A DNA stretch of 18,180 nt from Bacillota bacterium. Lineage in GTDB: Bacteria; Bacillota; Clostridia; Christensenellales; CAG-138. Below, piece by piece: positions 1 through 8,421 of this stretch. The stretch spans positions 1 through 18,180 of the forward strand of contig JAEEYN010000047.1 in the NCBI GenBank assembly GCA_016288175.1. Reading direction: 5' to 3'. The notes beneath the pieces were generated by a model. It was not told where the DNA came from. It saw only the letters and a list, made by a program, of their open reading frames with translations, and ran no database searches. Within the stretch, counting starts at the first letter, position 1. Every line of letters starts with the position of its first letter. The translations under genes and the position numbers were made by a program.

Positions 1-1
1 C

Positions 2-2620
2 GAGCCCTCGTTCGGCTGGGCATACGGATTTTTGTCCGGGCTCGGCGTTACGGACACGGAGTCGCTGCTTTCGCACCTCGCTTCCGAATACATGGCAGCC
101 TGCCTCAACTATTATGAAAAGCGCGGCTACGAAGGCCGCGATACGACCCTTGCCGTAATGGACCTTTCGAAAACGGAAGAGCTCCATTCGGCCGTCAACG
201 CCCTGTTTGCCGCCGCGGCAAAGGATGTTTCGGAAAATTACAACGAGCTTGCCGCCCGCCGCGTCGGAACGCGTGCTCTCGGCCGCGCGAGCACAGGTTC
301 GGAGTATGACCTTGTGGACCTCAGGGACATGGCGAAGCAGCTCGAGGCGCAGTACCCCGCGGAGGCGGCGGCGCTTCTCGATTCGATCGACAGCATGGTC
401 GTCACAAATACGACCAATGCCGAAGGGCTTTGCGGACTTTCGCTCTACTATCCTTTCTTCAATAAACCGTATTACCAGAGCAGCTGGGCGGAGACCTATG
501 AGGAACTCGGAGTTTTCGCGGATTATCTGACCTATCTGAAGGGCTATGAGCAATCCTGGCTGAACGACGATATGCTTTCGGAATTCTCACAGAGCGTCGT
601 TCCGACCCAGGTCACGAACGAGCAGTTCACCCTACAGCTCACTCCCGAGCAGGCCGAGCATTTCGCTTCGGCGCGTTACTATATCCTTCAGCAGGAGGGC
701 GTGGAGGCCTATACAAAGATCTTCTCGAGCGATGAGGTCACGAACGAAGACGGCGTGCTCACCGCGCATTTCGACGGAAACATCATATACGGCATGTCCG
801 ATTACGGCACCGTTTTCATCCCCGTCACGATCCAGCATGACAGCGTCGGCGTGAAAACGCATTATTCGGCTCCTGTCATGCTGACTAACAGCGTTGAGTA
901 TCCTTTAGGATGTGATCCCGACGGCTATACGCACGAAGTTGCTCCGTATCGCTTCCATCTCGTGCTCGACCGCGCCGCGGGAACGGTCGATATCTCCGCT
1001 CTGCTGCCGGAGAATGCGGATACGGGCAGCGTCCTTGCGGGAGGCAAGACCGATGACGCGGATCTTTCGAAGTGGACAGAATACTGGTTCAACGATGAGC
1101 GCCACCGCACCCTGACAAGATATGAAAACGGCGTTATCAAGCCGGTCGACGATTGGTACGCAAGCTCCAGCTTAACCTCCGATTCGTTCCCGATCTCCAA
1201 CGGAGTGGAGTTCATCTATGCACCGCTCGCATACGGCAATTACGTTCTGATCTTCGAGATCCAGGATACGCAGGGCAGCCGCTACTGCTCCGAGCCTCTG
1301 CCTGTTGAGCTCGGCAAGGAGCCGGATTTCCCGGAAGGGAAGATCCCGCTTCCCGAGCCGATGACCGTCCGCTGGCCGGAGAACACCGACGAGCTCACCA
1401 TCTACGATAAGGACGGGATCCGCATCATCGCAGCGATCACGGACGATTTCTGGAACGACGGCAAAAAGATCGATCTGCGCATCGAGAACGGGACGGACCG
1501 AAATGTTTACTTTTTCGGAACCGATCTGACCTGCAACGGCAATATTTACTGCGATGACGGTTATACGGGACTCCTTTACGGCTTGCTGGATCATCGTTTG
1601 GACGCATGGGGAATGGATCCGGCCGTCGGCAGCATCAACTTCGGCAGCGCAGGCGAGACCGGCCAGCTTTCCGATCTGCGTTCGATATCATTCTATTTCA
1701 CACTCCAGGATTGCGATACGCTTGAAGAACTTGTTCACGAGCAGCGCCTGACGATCGAGTTCGCCCGCCCGGGCATTTTCTCCCCGGCGGTCTCGGATAT
1801 GGTCGCTTCAAAGTCCATTACGGCCCCGTTTGCCGGAGCATTTGCCGCTTCCCAGGTATTGTATGAGGACGGGGATCTGCGCGTCAGCCTGCAGTGCCTC
1901 GGAAAGAACACCGCAAGCGGGGTTTACGGTGACGATCTGAGGGGCACACTTTGCTTCGAAAACCTGTCGAACCATATGCTGCATCTGAATCTGGACGGCA
2001 TAGTGCTGAACAACGTGTTCCTTTCCGCCGGTATGAATCAGGTCGACCTGCCCGCAGGATGCACGGGCTGGCGGAGCTTCTTCGTTAAAGAAGATGACCT
2101 CGAAATAGCCGGGATCACTTCGATCGCTTCGGTCAAACTCTGCATGCTTGCGGGCGAGGGGATGATGACCACCTGGATGGGTTACGGCGAAACGCTCTGG
2201 CTGCCGGTCGAACTTTCGCAGCATGCTTCTTCGCCTTCCGTATTCCCGGCGGGCGAGATCACGCTCTATTCCGAAAACGGCGTCAGGCTCGCGATCTGGT
2301 CCGCTTCCCAGGGTGATGCTTTCGATCCCGATTGGGGCAGCGGGCGCTGGTACCTGACGCTTGAAAACAACAGCGATCACGGCATCTCGCTGGAGATGAC
2401 CGATATATATCTGGACAGCACACAGATCCCTGATGACAGCACGGCGCTGTACCTGATCGATTCCGATACCAAGCTCGCCCCCGGACAGTGCCGCGTGATC
2501 GAGGTATATCTCGACGGCGAAGTTCCGGATACCGCCCGCTTCCGCCTCAGAGTGTTGAACTTTACCTCTTCAGCAGAGCTCTGGCTTTCGGCCGAATCGA
2601 TCGAGCTGCACTCGCGCTGA
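2..2620 (+). CDS. Clostripain-family (peptidase C11) protein, C-terminal part, 5' end outside window
   Basis: The reading frame is open from base 2, so the true start lies upstream; the TTG at 32 is an internal leucine codon. About 185 visible N-terminal residues (nt 2-560) resemble the end of a C11/clostripain catalytic domain: a FGWAYGFLSGLG segment, the strand TTLAVMDLSK, a helical middle, then GLSLYYPFF. C11 enzymes are secreted Cys proteases; the catalytic His and Cys would lie upstream, so activity cannot be judged here. The remaining roughly 690 residues are non-catalytic and beta-rich. At least three related modules begin near nt 1391, 1855 and 2255. Each opens with a short strand such as TLYSENGVRLAIW and continues to a L-x-[LIF]-EN-x-[ST] motif (LRIENGTDRN, LCFENLSNH, LTLENNSDH). 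No sortase signal or membrane anchor is seen at the C terminus. The metallopeptidase gene follows after 71 bases. Confidence 0.75.
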   Translation, partial: EPSFGWAYGFLSGLGVTDTESLLSHLASEYMAACLNYYEKRGYEGRDTTLAVMDLSKTEELHSAVNALFAAAAKDVSENYNELAARRVGTRALGRASTGSEYDLVDLRDMAKQLEAQYPAEAAALLDSIDSMVVTNTTNAEGLCGLSLYYPFFNKPYYQSSWAETYEELGVFADYLTYLKGYEQSWLNDDMLSEFSQSVVPTQVTNEQFTLQLTPEQAEHFASARYYILQQEGVEAYTKIFSSDEVTNEDGVLTAHFDGNIIYGMSDYGTVFIPVTIQHDSVGVKTHYSAPVMLTNSVEYPLGCDPDGYTHEVAPYRFHLVLDRAAGTVDISALLPENADTGSVLAGGKTDDADLSKWTEYWFNDERHRTLTRYENGVIKPVDDWYASSSLTSDSFPISNGVEFIYAPLAYGNYVLIFEIQDTQGSRYCSEPLPVELGKEPDFPEGKIPLPEPMTVRWPENTDELTIYDKDGIRIIAAITDDFWNDGKKIDLRIENGTDRNVYFFGTDLTCNGNIYCDDGYTGLLYGLLDHRLDAWGMDPAVGSINFGSAGETGQLSDLRSISFYFTLQDCDTLEELVHEQRLTIEFARPGIFSPAVSDMVASKSITAPFAGAFAASQVLYEDGDLRVSLQCLGKNTASGVYGDDLRGTLCFENLSNHMLHLNLDGIVLNNVFLSAGMNQVDLPAGCTGWRSFFVKEDDLEIAGITSIASVKLCMLAGEGMMTTWMGYGETLWLPVELSQHASSPSVFPAGEITLYSENGVRLAIWSASQGDAFDPDWGSGRWYLTLENNSDHGISLEMTDIYLDSTQIPDDSTALYLIDSDTKLAPGQCRVIEVYLDGEVPDTARFRLRVLNFTSSAELWLSAESIELHSR

Positions 2621-2691
2621 GTTTCCGCGCAAGCAAAACCGTTTGAAAACTACTGTGCGCAGTAAAATAATCAAAACAAAGGAGAACCAAA

Positions 2692-4263
2692 ATGAAACGA
2701 TCCCTATCACTTTTCCTCTGCCTGCTGCTTTTTGCGCTTCCGATCCTCGGATGCTCGGGCGGCTCAAATCAGGATTCATACTATGAAGATCCGGATGATG
2801 GCTGGAATGATGATCCCTATTACAGCGATCCGACAAAGGCGCCGCAGTCATACACCACTCCTGCGCCGATGCCGACGGGCAGCGATTTCAGCGGGCGCGA
2901 CGACATCGCCTATGTGCTGATCTTCAACCCGAATATCTATAAGGAAACGCTGAACTGGAACGAAAAACTGACGACCGGAAGCATCGGCCAACTGATCGAT
3001 GTCAGCATGGCCCGTGCTGATGAGCTTGAACCCTTCGAACCGGAATTCAAACCCTATCAGCAGACAAGCTCCGGCGAGCTGTTCGCGGGCTATACCGGCG
3101 AACTCGACCTCAACCGTGCCGGAGGGATCCAGCCGATCTACAGCCTCGGCGATACGCGCCAGTTCTATGCCGGCGACGAATACAGAAGTCTGCAAACTTT
3201 CGAATGCGTATATGCCGGTTCGCACTGCTACGTCTGGTCGACGGGCGGCTCGGTCAGCACCGCTCAGGCAAACAAGATCGGCAGTGAATTCGACAATAAG
3301 ATCTATGATGCGGACGTCACGACTTTCGGCACTCCGCGCTATGAGGACGAAGGCGGAAAGATCCACCTGCTCTATTATCCGATGACGGACGGACTGCTCG
3401 GATTCTTCTGGCCCGTGGAGATCTTTGCTACAGGTGAATACCTTACGGAGCAGGAAGCCGAATACTACGGCGCCAATCAGGACCTCGCGATAATCAATCT
3501 GAATTCGGATTTGATCGGTTACCCGCAGTATGAAGAAATGATTTTCGCGACGACCGCGCATGAATTCCAGCATCTGATCAACGCCAGCGACCTGTTCTAT
3601 ACCGTCGATCCGCTCTCGATCGGTTACATCTCGACCTGGCTCAACGAATCCATGTCCGGCTATATCGAGGAGAAGCTGTATCCCGGCGTTAAGGATACGG
3701 AAGGCCATTACGAGGCATTCGCAAGCTCCTACCTCATCAAGCACGGCCAGTCGATGTTCAATTTCTCAACGGAATTCAACGATATCGGCGTCTACGGCTC
3801 CGTTTACCTCTTCTCGCAGTATCTGGAGAACCTCGCCGGCGGCGATGTTTTCCGCAATATCCATGACTACTGGCGCAACAGCTATTCAAGAACGCTGTGC
3901 GACGCGGAAGCGCTTCACAACTCCATTTCCTCCTCTGTCGCGGCGCAGATCGAAGCGGCATACTCCTATCCGGGCAACGTAAGGTTCGACAGCGCGGACG
4001 AGGAATGGATGAGCAAGCTGATCCTCGATTTCTATATGTCCCTGCTGAGCTTTGATGCGGGCGACCCGGCCGCTTATGCGAAGGTCCAGGCCCAAACCCT
4101 GCTGTATGACGAGATCAACCCCGCCGATATCGAAGGCGGCGGACGAGTGATCGCCGCAACGAAGGACGGCACTTTCGAGATCCCGGCCGACGCGGACTAC
4201 GGCCTGCTGTACATCGGCCTCGACAGCAACTTCCAACCCGTTACCGGGATCGTTTATAAATAA
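2692..4263 (+). CDS. Putative M30-like zinc metallopeptidase lipoprotein
   Basis: A 523-residue protein with a lipoprotein signal: positive KR, a hydrophobic core, then ILGC with Cys21 as the likely lipidated residue. A low-complexity linker rich in Asp, Tyr, Pro and Thr (about residues 22-65) would hold the enzyme away from the membrane. The zinc site is HEFQH (His290, Glu291, His294), followed by WLNESMSGYIEE with Glu319 as probable third ligand. This HEFQH...WLNE arrangement matches the hyicolysin/M30 peptidases. The expected role is extracellular proteolysis, and the gene sits next to a C11 peptidase, suggesting shared secreted or cell-surface peptide degradation. The start is fixed by AAAGGAG 8 nt upstream. 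The 71-nt upstream gap holds no clear terminator or convincing promoter, so co-transcription with the C11 gene is likely. Substrate unknown. The family call rests on the motif and spacing only. Confidence 0.75.
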   Translation: MKRSLSLFLCLLLFALPILGCSGGSNQDSYYEDPDDGWNDDPYYSDPTKAPQSYTTPAPMPTGSDFSGRDDIAYVLIFNPNIYKETLNWNEKLTTGSIGQLIDVSMARADELEPFEPEFKPYQQTSSGELFAGYTGELDLNRAGGIQPIYSLGDTRQFYAGDEYRSLQTFECVYAGSHCYVWSTGGSVSTAQANKIGSEFDNKIYDADVTTFGTPRYEDEGGKIHLLYYPMTDGLLGFFWPVEIFATGEYLTEQEAEYYGANQDLAIINLNSDLIGYPQYEEMIFATTAHEFQHLINASDLFYTVDPLSIGYISTWLNESMSGYIEEKLYPGVKDTEGHYEAFASSYLIKHGQSMFNFSTEFNDIGVYGSVYLFSQYLENLAGGDVFRNIHDYWRNSYSRTLCDAEALHNSISSSVAAQIEAAYSYPGNVRFDSADEEWMSKLILDFYMSLLSFDAGDPAAYAKVQAQTLLYDEINPADIEGGGRVIAATKDGTFEIPADADYGLLYIGLDSNFQPVTGIVYK

Positions 4264-4288
4264 GAACTATCTGCGAAATGTAGCCGAA

Positions 4289-4324
4289 AACCTGCGGTCG
4301 GAGCGCTCCGGCCGCAGGTTTTTT
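4289..4324 (+). terminator. Rho-independent terminator after the metallopeptidase
   Basis: A 16-bp stem (left arm begins AACCTGCGG, right arm ends CCGCAGGTT) pairs along its whole length with one G-T wobble and is followed by a run of six T. It lies 26 bases after the stop codon at 4263 and separates the peptidase pair from the EFR1-GH3 unit. Confidence 0.9.
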
Positions 4325-4355
4325 GATGGGATGGGGGCAAAACGCCGGCGGGTCC

Positions 4356-4384
4356 TTGCATCGGCGGCGGGAAAATGGTAGACT
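4356..4384 (+). promoter_or_regulatory. Predicted sigma-A promoter with extended -10 for the EFR1-GH3 pair
   Basis: TTGCAT (4356-4361), a 17-nt spacer ending in TGG, then TAGACT (4379-4384). Both hexamers are imperfect, but the spacing and the TGG match the other promoters in this window. The predicted start near 4391 gives a leader of about 28 nt. Confidence 0.5.
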
Positions 4385-4418
4385 TATCGGGACGAAAAGG
4401 CATGACGGGGGCTTGTTG

Positions 4419-5330
4419 ATGGAACGGGAAACAAACGGCGCGGAACAGGCGGGAACGGTCGGGCTCTGCGTTTTTTCCGGAACGGGGAATACGGCGAAAT
4501 GCGCCGAAGCGCTGGAAAAGGCTTTGCGCGGGCGGGGGATACGGACCGCCCTTCACACCATCACGGACGGAACGGAAACGGCGGAGGAAAAGGAAATCGT
4601 GATCTGCTATCCGGTCTACGGCTTCAACATGCCCGCCGTTTTGAAAAAGTTTTGCCGCAGCCTCCCGGAAGGCGGCGGGGCGTGGTTTTTGAAAACTTCC
4701 GGCGAACCGCTCGCGCTGAACGGGAATTCATCCGCGGAGATGATCCGGATCCTTCGGAAAAAAGGTTGGCGGATCAAGGGCGAATTCCATTTCGTTATGC
4801 CGTATAACATGGTTTTCCGCCATACGGACGAGATGGCTTCGCTGATGTGGAAAACGGCAGAAAAGCGCATACCCGCCGCTGCGGACATGATCGCCGATGG
4901 GACGGAAAACGCGATCCGCCCGAAGCTTTCGGCGAAAATACTCTCCGCGCTCTGCAGGATCGAGCACCGCTTCTATCCGCTGAACGGTCGATTCTTCCGC
5001 GTCGACGGCAAAAAGTGCATCCGGTGCGGGAAATGCGCCGCGGCATGCCCGACGGGCAATATCTCCTTTTCCGACGCCGGAATCCGCTTCGGTAAAAACT
5101 GCATCGGCTGTGTGCGCTGCTCCTTCGGCTGTCCGACGGACGCGATACGCATCGGCCTTATCAACTTCATGCGCGTAAACGGTCCCTATGATTTCGCGCG
5201 CGATCCCTCGGCCGCGAAGATCGGCCGATACTGCAGAAAGGCCTATGAGCGCTATTTCGCGCGGGAACCTTCTCTCGGCAGCGAAAAGACGGCGGCGGAA
5301 AGGCAGGAGGTATATGGCGATGGAAATTGA
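4419..5330 (+). CDS. EFR1-type flavodoxin/2[4Fe-4S] ferredoxin fusion protein
   Basis: A predicted 303-residue cytosolic redox protein. Residues 14-25 (VGLCVFSGTGNT) form the phosphate-binding loop of a flavodoxin fold that should bind FMN, and a flavodoxin-like region continues to about residue 170. The C-terminal part has two classic 4Fe-4S clusters: Cys200, 203, 206, 210 and Cys228, 231, 234, 238, each closed by CP. This architecture matches the EFR1 family common in anaerobic Clostridia; its physiological electron partners are not established. I chose ATG 4419 because GGGGG (4407-4411) lies 7 nt upstream; the frame is open further up to a GTG/TTG-type start inside the promoter region. Its 3' end overlaps the start of the GH3 gene, suggesting translational coupling, although no direct functional link between the two is obvious. 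Confidence 0.85.
   Translation: MERETNGAEQAGTVGLCVFSGTGNTAKCAEALEKALRGRGIRTALHTITDGTETAEEKEIVICYPVYGFNMPAVLKKFCRSLPEGGGAWFLKTSGEPLALNGNSSAEMIRILRKKGWRIKGEFHFVMPYNMVFRHTDEMASLMWKTAEKRIPAAADMIADGTENAIRPKLSAKILSALCRIEHRFYPLNGRFFRVDGKKCIRCGKCAAACPTGNISFSDAGIRFGKNCIGCVRCSFGCPTDAIRIGLINFMRVNGPYDFARDPSAAKIGRYCRKAYERYFAREPSLGSEKTAAERQEVYGDGN
5305..5322 (+). promoter_or_regulatory. Ribosome binding site deciding between two GH3 start codons
   Basis: AGGAGG (5305-5310) lies inside the end of the EFR1 gene. It is 3 nt from ATG 5314 and 9 nt from ATG 5320. The second spacing is closer to the usual optimum, so 5320 is preferred. Confidence 0.6.
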
Positions 5331-7455
5331 AAAAATACTGAATCAAATGACGGTTGAAGAGAAGGCGGCGCTGGTTTCGGGCACGGACTTCATGTTTACG
5401 AACCCGATCCCGCGGCTCGGCATCCCGGGGCTTTCGATGTCGGACGGACCGCATGGGCTGCGGAAGCAGAAAAACGGCGGCGACAACGGCATGTCGGGCA
5501 GCGAAAGCGCAACTTCATTCCCGACGGCGGCGGCGCTCGCTTCGGGCTGGAACCGCGAAAACGCGCGGAGGATGGGCGAGGCGATAGCAGAGGAATGCCG
5601 CTTTTACGGCGTCCATACCCTGCTCGGGCCGGGCGTCAACATCAAGCGCAACCCGCTCTGCGGAAGGAATTTCGAGTATTTCTCCGAGGATCCGCTGCTT
5701 GCGGGCGAGATCGGCGCGGCGGAGGTCGAAGGCCTGCAGTCGAAGGGCGTCGGCGCCTGCATCAAGCATTTCGCGCTCAACAATTCCGAAAATTACCGCT
5801 TTATGGGCAATTCCGCCGCGAGCGAGAATACCGTCCGAAGGCTTTATCTTAAACCCTTCGAACATATCGTCCGCCATGCTCACCCGGCGGCGGTGATGTG
5901 CGCGTACAACCGCGTCAATGGCGTATTCTGCTCCGAAAACAGGTGGCTTCTGACCGATATCCTGCGGGACGAATGGGGCTTTGACGGCGTTGTGATGACC
6001 GACTGGGGCGCGGTTCATGACCGCGTCGCCGCGATCAAAGCCGGGCTCGATCTCGAGATGCCGGGCGATACGGCGATCTGCCGACGGCGGATCCTCGACG
6101 CCGTGCAGAACGGCACGCTTTCCGGGGAGGAGCTCGGCAAAGCCTGCCGGAATATCTTGCGCTGGATCGAAAAATACGTGCGTCCCGCCGACCCCGCGCC
6201 CGTCGATTGGGAGGGGCATGACGCGCTCGCGGCGGAGATCGCAGCGGACTGCGCCGTCCTGCTCAAAAACAACGGCGTTCTGCCGCTCTCCGGGAAGGAA
6301 AAGCTTTTCATCGCCGGTGAGCTTTTCGAAAACATGCGCTACCAGGGCGCGGGCAGCTCGATGATCAGCCCGAGCCGCGTCACGACTCCGGCGGACGCTT
6401 TCGCGGCGCACGGAGTGAAGCGCTTCGCCCTTGATGAAAGCGATACGGTCCTCATTTTCGCGGGCCTCACCGACGAATACGAATCCGAGGGCGGGGACCG
6501 GGAGAATATGCGCCTGCCCGACAGCCAGCTGAAACTGATCGGCGAGCTCGCCGCGAGCGGAAAAAAGACCGTCGTCGTGCTCTTCGGCGGCTCGCCCGTT
6601 GAACTCCCGTTCGCGGACAGGGTCGACGCGATCCTCAATATGTATCTGCCCGGCCAGAACGGCGGCACGGCCGTTTACGAGCTGCTTTTCGGCCTCAAAA
6701 ACCCTTCAGGCAGGCTTGCGGAAACCTGGCCGCTCGAATATCGGGACGTTCCCTCGCACGAGACCTTCGGCAAGGGCGTCAACGAGGTCTATTCCGAGGG
6801 CGCGGAGGTCGGCTATCGCTATTTCGGCAGGCGCGGCATTCCCGTGCGCTTTCCCTTCGGCTTCGGACTCAGCTACACCACCTTCGAGCATTCCGATTGG
6901 GTAAAAAACGGGAATACTTATACCCAAACAGTGAAAAACACCGGTTCCCGCGCCGGCGGCGAGGTCGTGCAGCTCTGTCTTGACGGCGAGCTCAGGGGCT
7001 TCGAAAAGCTGTATCTTGCCCCGGGCGAGGAAAAAACAGCGGTCATTACGGTCGAGGACGAGCCCGAAAGGGCGTATTCGGATGAGTTGACGGTCCCGGA
7101 AGAGCCGCCGAAGCTGCCGATAACGCTCGAATCGCGCTTCACCGACCTCAGGCAGAGGTTTATCGGCCGGATCATTTTCCGCGCCGCGCTTTCCGTTCCG
7201 AAAAAGCAGGAGAGGAAAGCGAAAAAACTGCCGCCCGGAGCGGAAAGGGACAACGCCGTGAAAAGCGCTCTGTTCATGAAACGCGTTCTCGAAAGCAGTT
7301 CCCTGCGCTCGATGACGATGTGCGCCGGAAGGACCCTTCCGTACAATGTCGCGGAGGGCATCGCGGAGCTTTCGAACGGGCATATCTTCAAAGGCATCCG
7401 CCGCATGCTGAAAAAGATCAAGGTCCCGCCCCTGCCGAAGGAAAAGCGGGAGTAA
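5320..7455 (+). CDS. Glycoside hydrolase family 3 beta-glycosidase
   Basis: About 711 residues; predicted to hydrolyse terminal beta-linked glucose or xylose from oligosaccharides in the cytoplasm, as no signal peptide is present. The N-terminal barrel carries the family signatures SMSDGPHGLR, GRNFEYFSEDP, KHFALNNSE and CAYNRVNG. The catalytic nucleophile is Asp228 in VMTDWGA. The second domain has ESEGGDRENMRLP, the region that carries the acid/base Glu in GH3, and SGRLAETWP. A FnIII-like part follows (VKNTG...GEVVQL), but it looks shortened: the usual loop before LRGFEKLYLAPGE is missing. The last 60 residues form a basic helical tail (MTMCAGRTLPYN...GIRRMLKKIK) of the kind seen in GH3 proteins of gut Clostridia. 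The upstream in-frame extension to 5188 lies within the EFR1 gene and is rejected. Specificity cannot be decided between beta-glucosidase and beta-xylosidase. Confidence 0.9.
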   Translation: MEIEKILNQMTVEEKAALVSGTDFMFTNPIPRLGIPGLSMSDGPHGLRKQKNGGDNGMSGSESATSFPTAAALASGWNRENARRMGEAIAEECRFYGVHTLLGPGVNIKRNPLCGRNFEYFSEDPLLAGEIGAAEVEGLQSKGVGACIKHFALNNSENYRFMGNSAASENTVRRLYLKPFEHIVRHAHPAAVMCAYNRVNGVFCSENRWLLTDILRDEWGFDGVVMTDWGAVHDRVAAIKAGLDLEMPGDTAICRRRILDAVQNGTLSGEELGKACRNILRWIEKYVRPADPAPVDWEGHDALAAEIAADCAVLLKNNGVLPLSGKEKLFIAGELFENMRYQGAGSSMISPSRVTTPADAFAAHGVKRFALDESDTVLIFAGLTDEYESEGGDRENMRLPDSQLKLIGELAASGKKTVVVLFGGSPVELPFADRVDAILNMYLPGQNGGTAVYELLFGLKNPSGRLAETWPLEYRDVPSHETFGKGVNEVYSEGAEVGYRYFGRRGIPVRFPFGFGLSYTTFEHSDWVKNGNTYTQTVKNTGSRAGGEVVQLCLDGELRGFEKLYLAPGEEKTAVITVEDEPERAYSDELTVPEEPPKLPITLESRFTDLRQRFIGRIIFRAALSVPKKQERKAKKLPPGAERDNAVKSALFMKRVLESSSLRSMTMCAGRTLPYNVAEGIAELSNGHIFKGIRRMLKKIKVPPLPKEKRE

Positions 7456-7463
7456 AAGAAACA

Positions 7464-7513
7464 AAAAGCCCCTTTCGGCTTATCCTTATGCGGATACGCC
7501 GAAAGGGGCTTTT
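7464..7513. terminator. Bidirectional terminator between convergent GH3 and esterase genes
   Basis: Perfect 16-bp arms (AAAAGCCCCTTTCGGC at 7464-7479 and its complement at 7498-7513) enclose a loop that itself pairs TATCC with GGATA. T-rich tracts follow on both strands, so it can serve the GH3 gene (ending 7455) and the esterase gene (ending 7523). Confidence 0.92.
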
Positions 7514-7522
7514 CTTTGTTCA

Positions 7523-8275
7523 TCAGAACCCGAGATATTCAAAGAAAACGGGTATGCGCTTTTCCCACGCCGCTTCGTTATGCTCCGCGCCGGGAACGAT
7601 GCGGGCGGCGACGTCAGCGCCGGAAAGGGCGAGCAGCTTCGCCGTGTTGAACATCGTGCGGTATGCTTCGGTATGCTTCCCGACCTCCGCGCTGCCGAGG
7701 TCCATATAGACCGTTGTGGGGGAAGCGAGAGCGCTCGATCGGATCAATTCGTTAAGCTTTTTCGGGCTCACCCAAAGGCTCGGGGAGAGCGCGGCCGCGC
7801 GGGAGAAGAAGGCATTGTATTCGACCGCCGCATAGAGGGTCATCAGCCCGCCCATGGAGCTTCCGGCGATCGCGGTGTGCTCCCTGTCCGGAAGGGTGCG
7901 ATAATTCGCGTCGATCATCGGCTTCAGTTCGCCGGTGATCCAATCCATCGTGACCTTCCCGAGGCCTTCGATCCTTCCGACGCCCGTTCCGGTGAAATCA
8001 AAGGGGGAGTATTCGTTGAGCCGCCTTGTGCCCTCCGGGTTGCACTCGACAGCGACGAGGATCAGCGGCAGACCCGTCTTTTCGAGATACTGCTTCATGC
8101 CCCAGCTGCGGCCGTAGGTCGCGTGACTGTCATAGAAAACATTGTGGCCGTCGAACATATAGAGCACGGGATAGCGCTCTTCGCCGCTTTTATAACCGCG
8201 GGGAAGATAAACATACAGCCTCCTCGGCTTTTCCGTCGGGAGCGCCGGGATCCGTATCCTGCTGACTTTGATCAT
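7523..8275 (-). CDS. Alpha/beta-hydrolase, putative esterase (EstD/Fes, PF00756-like)
   Basis: A predicted 250-residue cytosolic esterase. The N terminus (RIRIPALPTEKPRRLYVYLPRGY) and YPVLYMFDGHNVFYD are typical of the putative esterase family that includes IroE/Fes-like and feruloyl/acetyl-xylan esterases. The nucleophile elbow is GSSMGG with Ser140. A C-terminal HNEAAWEKR supplies the likely catalytic His, and DLGSAEVG the likely acid. Start at 8275: an AAAGGAC-like site lies 9 nt upstream, and the longer frame to 8338 runs back through its own promoter. It converges with the GH3 gene and shares its terminator; a role in removing acyl groups from plant oligosaccharides is inference from that neighbourhood. 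The true substrate could also be a thioester or siderophore ester. Confidence 0.8.
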   Translation of the reverse strand: MIKVSRIRIPALPTEKPRRLYVYLPRGYKSGEERYPVLYMFDGHNVFYDSHATYGRSWGMKQYLEKTGLPLILVAVECNPEGTRRLNEYSPFDFTGTGVGRIEGLGKVTMDWITGELKPMIDANYRTLPDREHTAIAGSSMGGLMTLYAAVEYNAFFSRAAALSPSLWVSPKKLNELIRSSALASPTTVYMDLGSAEVGKHTEAYRTMFNTAKLLALSGADVAARIVPGAEHNEAAWEKRIPVFFEYLGF

Positions 8276-8306
8276 ATGCTTTGGGTCCTTTCGGTTCGAT
8301 GAACCT

Positions 8307-8335
8307 ATTTTACCACGGACGGCCGCTTCAATCAA
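8307..8335 (-). promoter_or_regulatory. Predicted promoter of the esterase gene
   Basis: On the minus strand: TTGATT (8335-8330), 17-nt spacer ending in TGG, then TAAAAT (8312-8307). This is a good sigma-A match with an extended -10. The predicted start near 8300 gives a leader of about 25 nt. Confidence 0.7.
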
Positions 8336-8337
8336 CA

Positions 8338-8365
8338 AAGCTTTTCCGCGCCGCCGCGAAAGCTT
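8338..8365. promoter_or_regulatory. Imperfect inverted repeat between divergent promoters, possible operator
   Basis: AAGCTTTTCCGCG (8338-8350) and CGCGAAAGCTT (8355-8365) pair with a 2-nt bulge around a 4-nt centre. The element lies exactly between the -35 boxes of the divergent esterase and nucleotidyltransferase promoters and touches the rightward -35. A binding protein is not identified. Confidence 0.4.
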
Positions 8366-8392
8366 GTTTTTACGAACGTAATATGGTATTCT
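8364..8392 (+). promoter_or_regulatory. Predicted promoter of the nucleotidyltransferase operon
   Basis: TTGTTT (8364-8369), 17-nt spacer ending in TGG, then TATTCT (8387-8392). The predicted start near 8399 leaves about 23 nt before ATG 8422. Confidence 0.6.
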
Positions 8393-8421
8393 TTGAAAAA
8401 CGCGGAGCGGGGGAGAAAAGC

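Noticed and set aside
2650..2663. Near-palindrome ACTGTGCGCAGT between the two peptidase genes
   Set aside because: Only 12 nt with a wobble and no T run; too weak to call a terminator or operator.
2643..2671. Possible promoter TTGAAA-17-AATAAT before the metallopeptidase
   Set aside because: The implied transcript start would fall almost on the ribosome binding site (AAAGGAG), so a functional leader is unlikely; co-transcription with the upstream gene is simpler.
2848..3744. Minus-strand frame of 298 codons opposite the metallopeptidase
   Set aside because: High-GC shadow frame; the plus strand carries a clear signal peptide and HEFQH site.
5515..6411. Minus-strand frame of 298 codons opposite the GH3 gene
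   Set aside because: Arg/Ala-rich shadow of GH3 catalytic sequence with no recognisable motif.
7580..8302. Long plus-strand open frame of 240 codons opposite the esterase gene
   Set aside because: It is the antisense shadow of a well-supported esterase; its translation shows no domain and no ribosome binding site fits.
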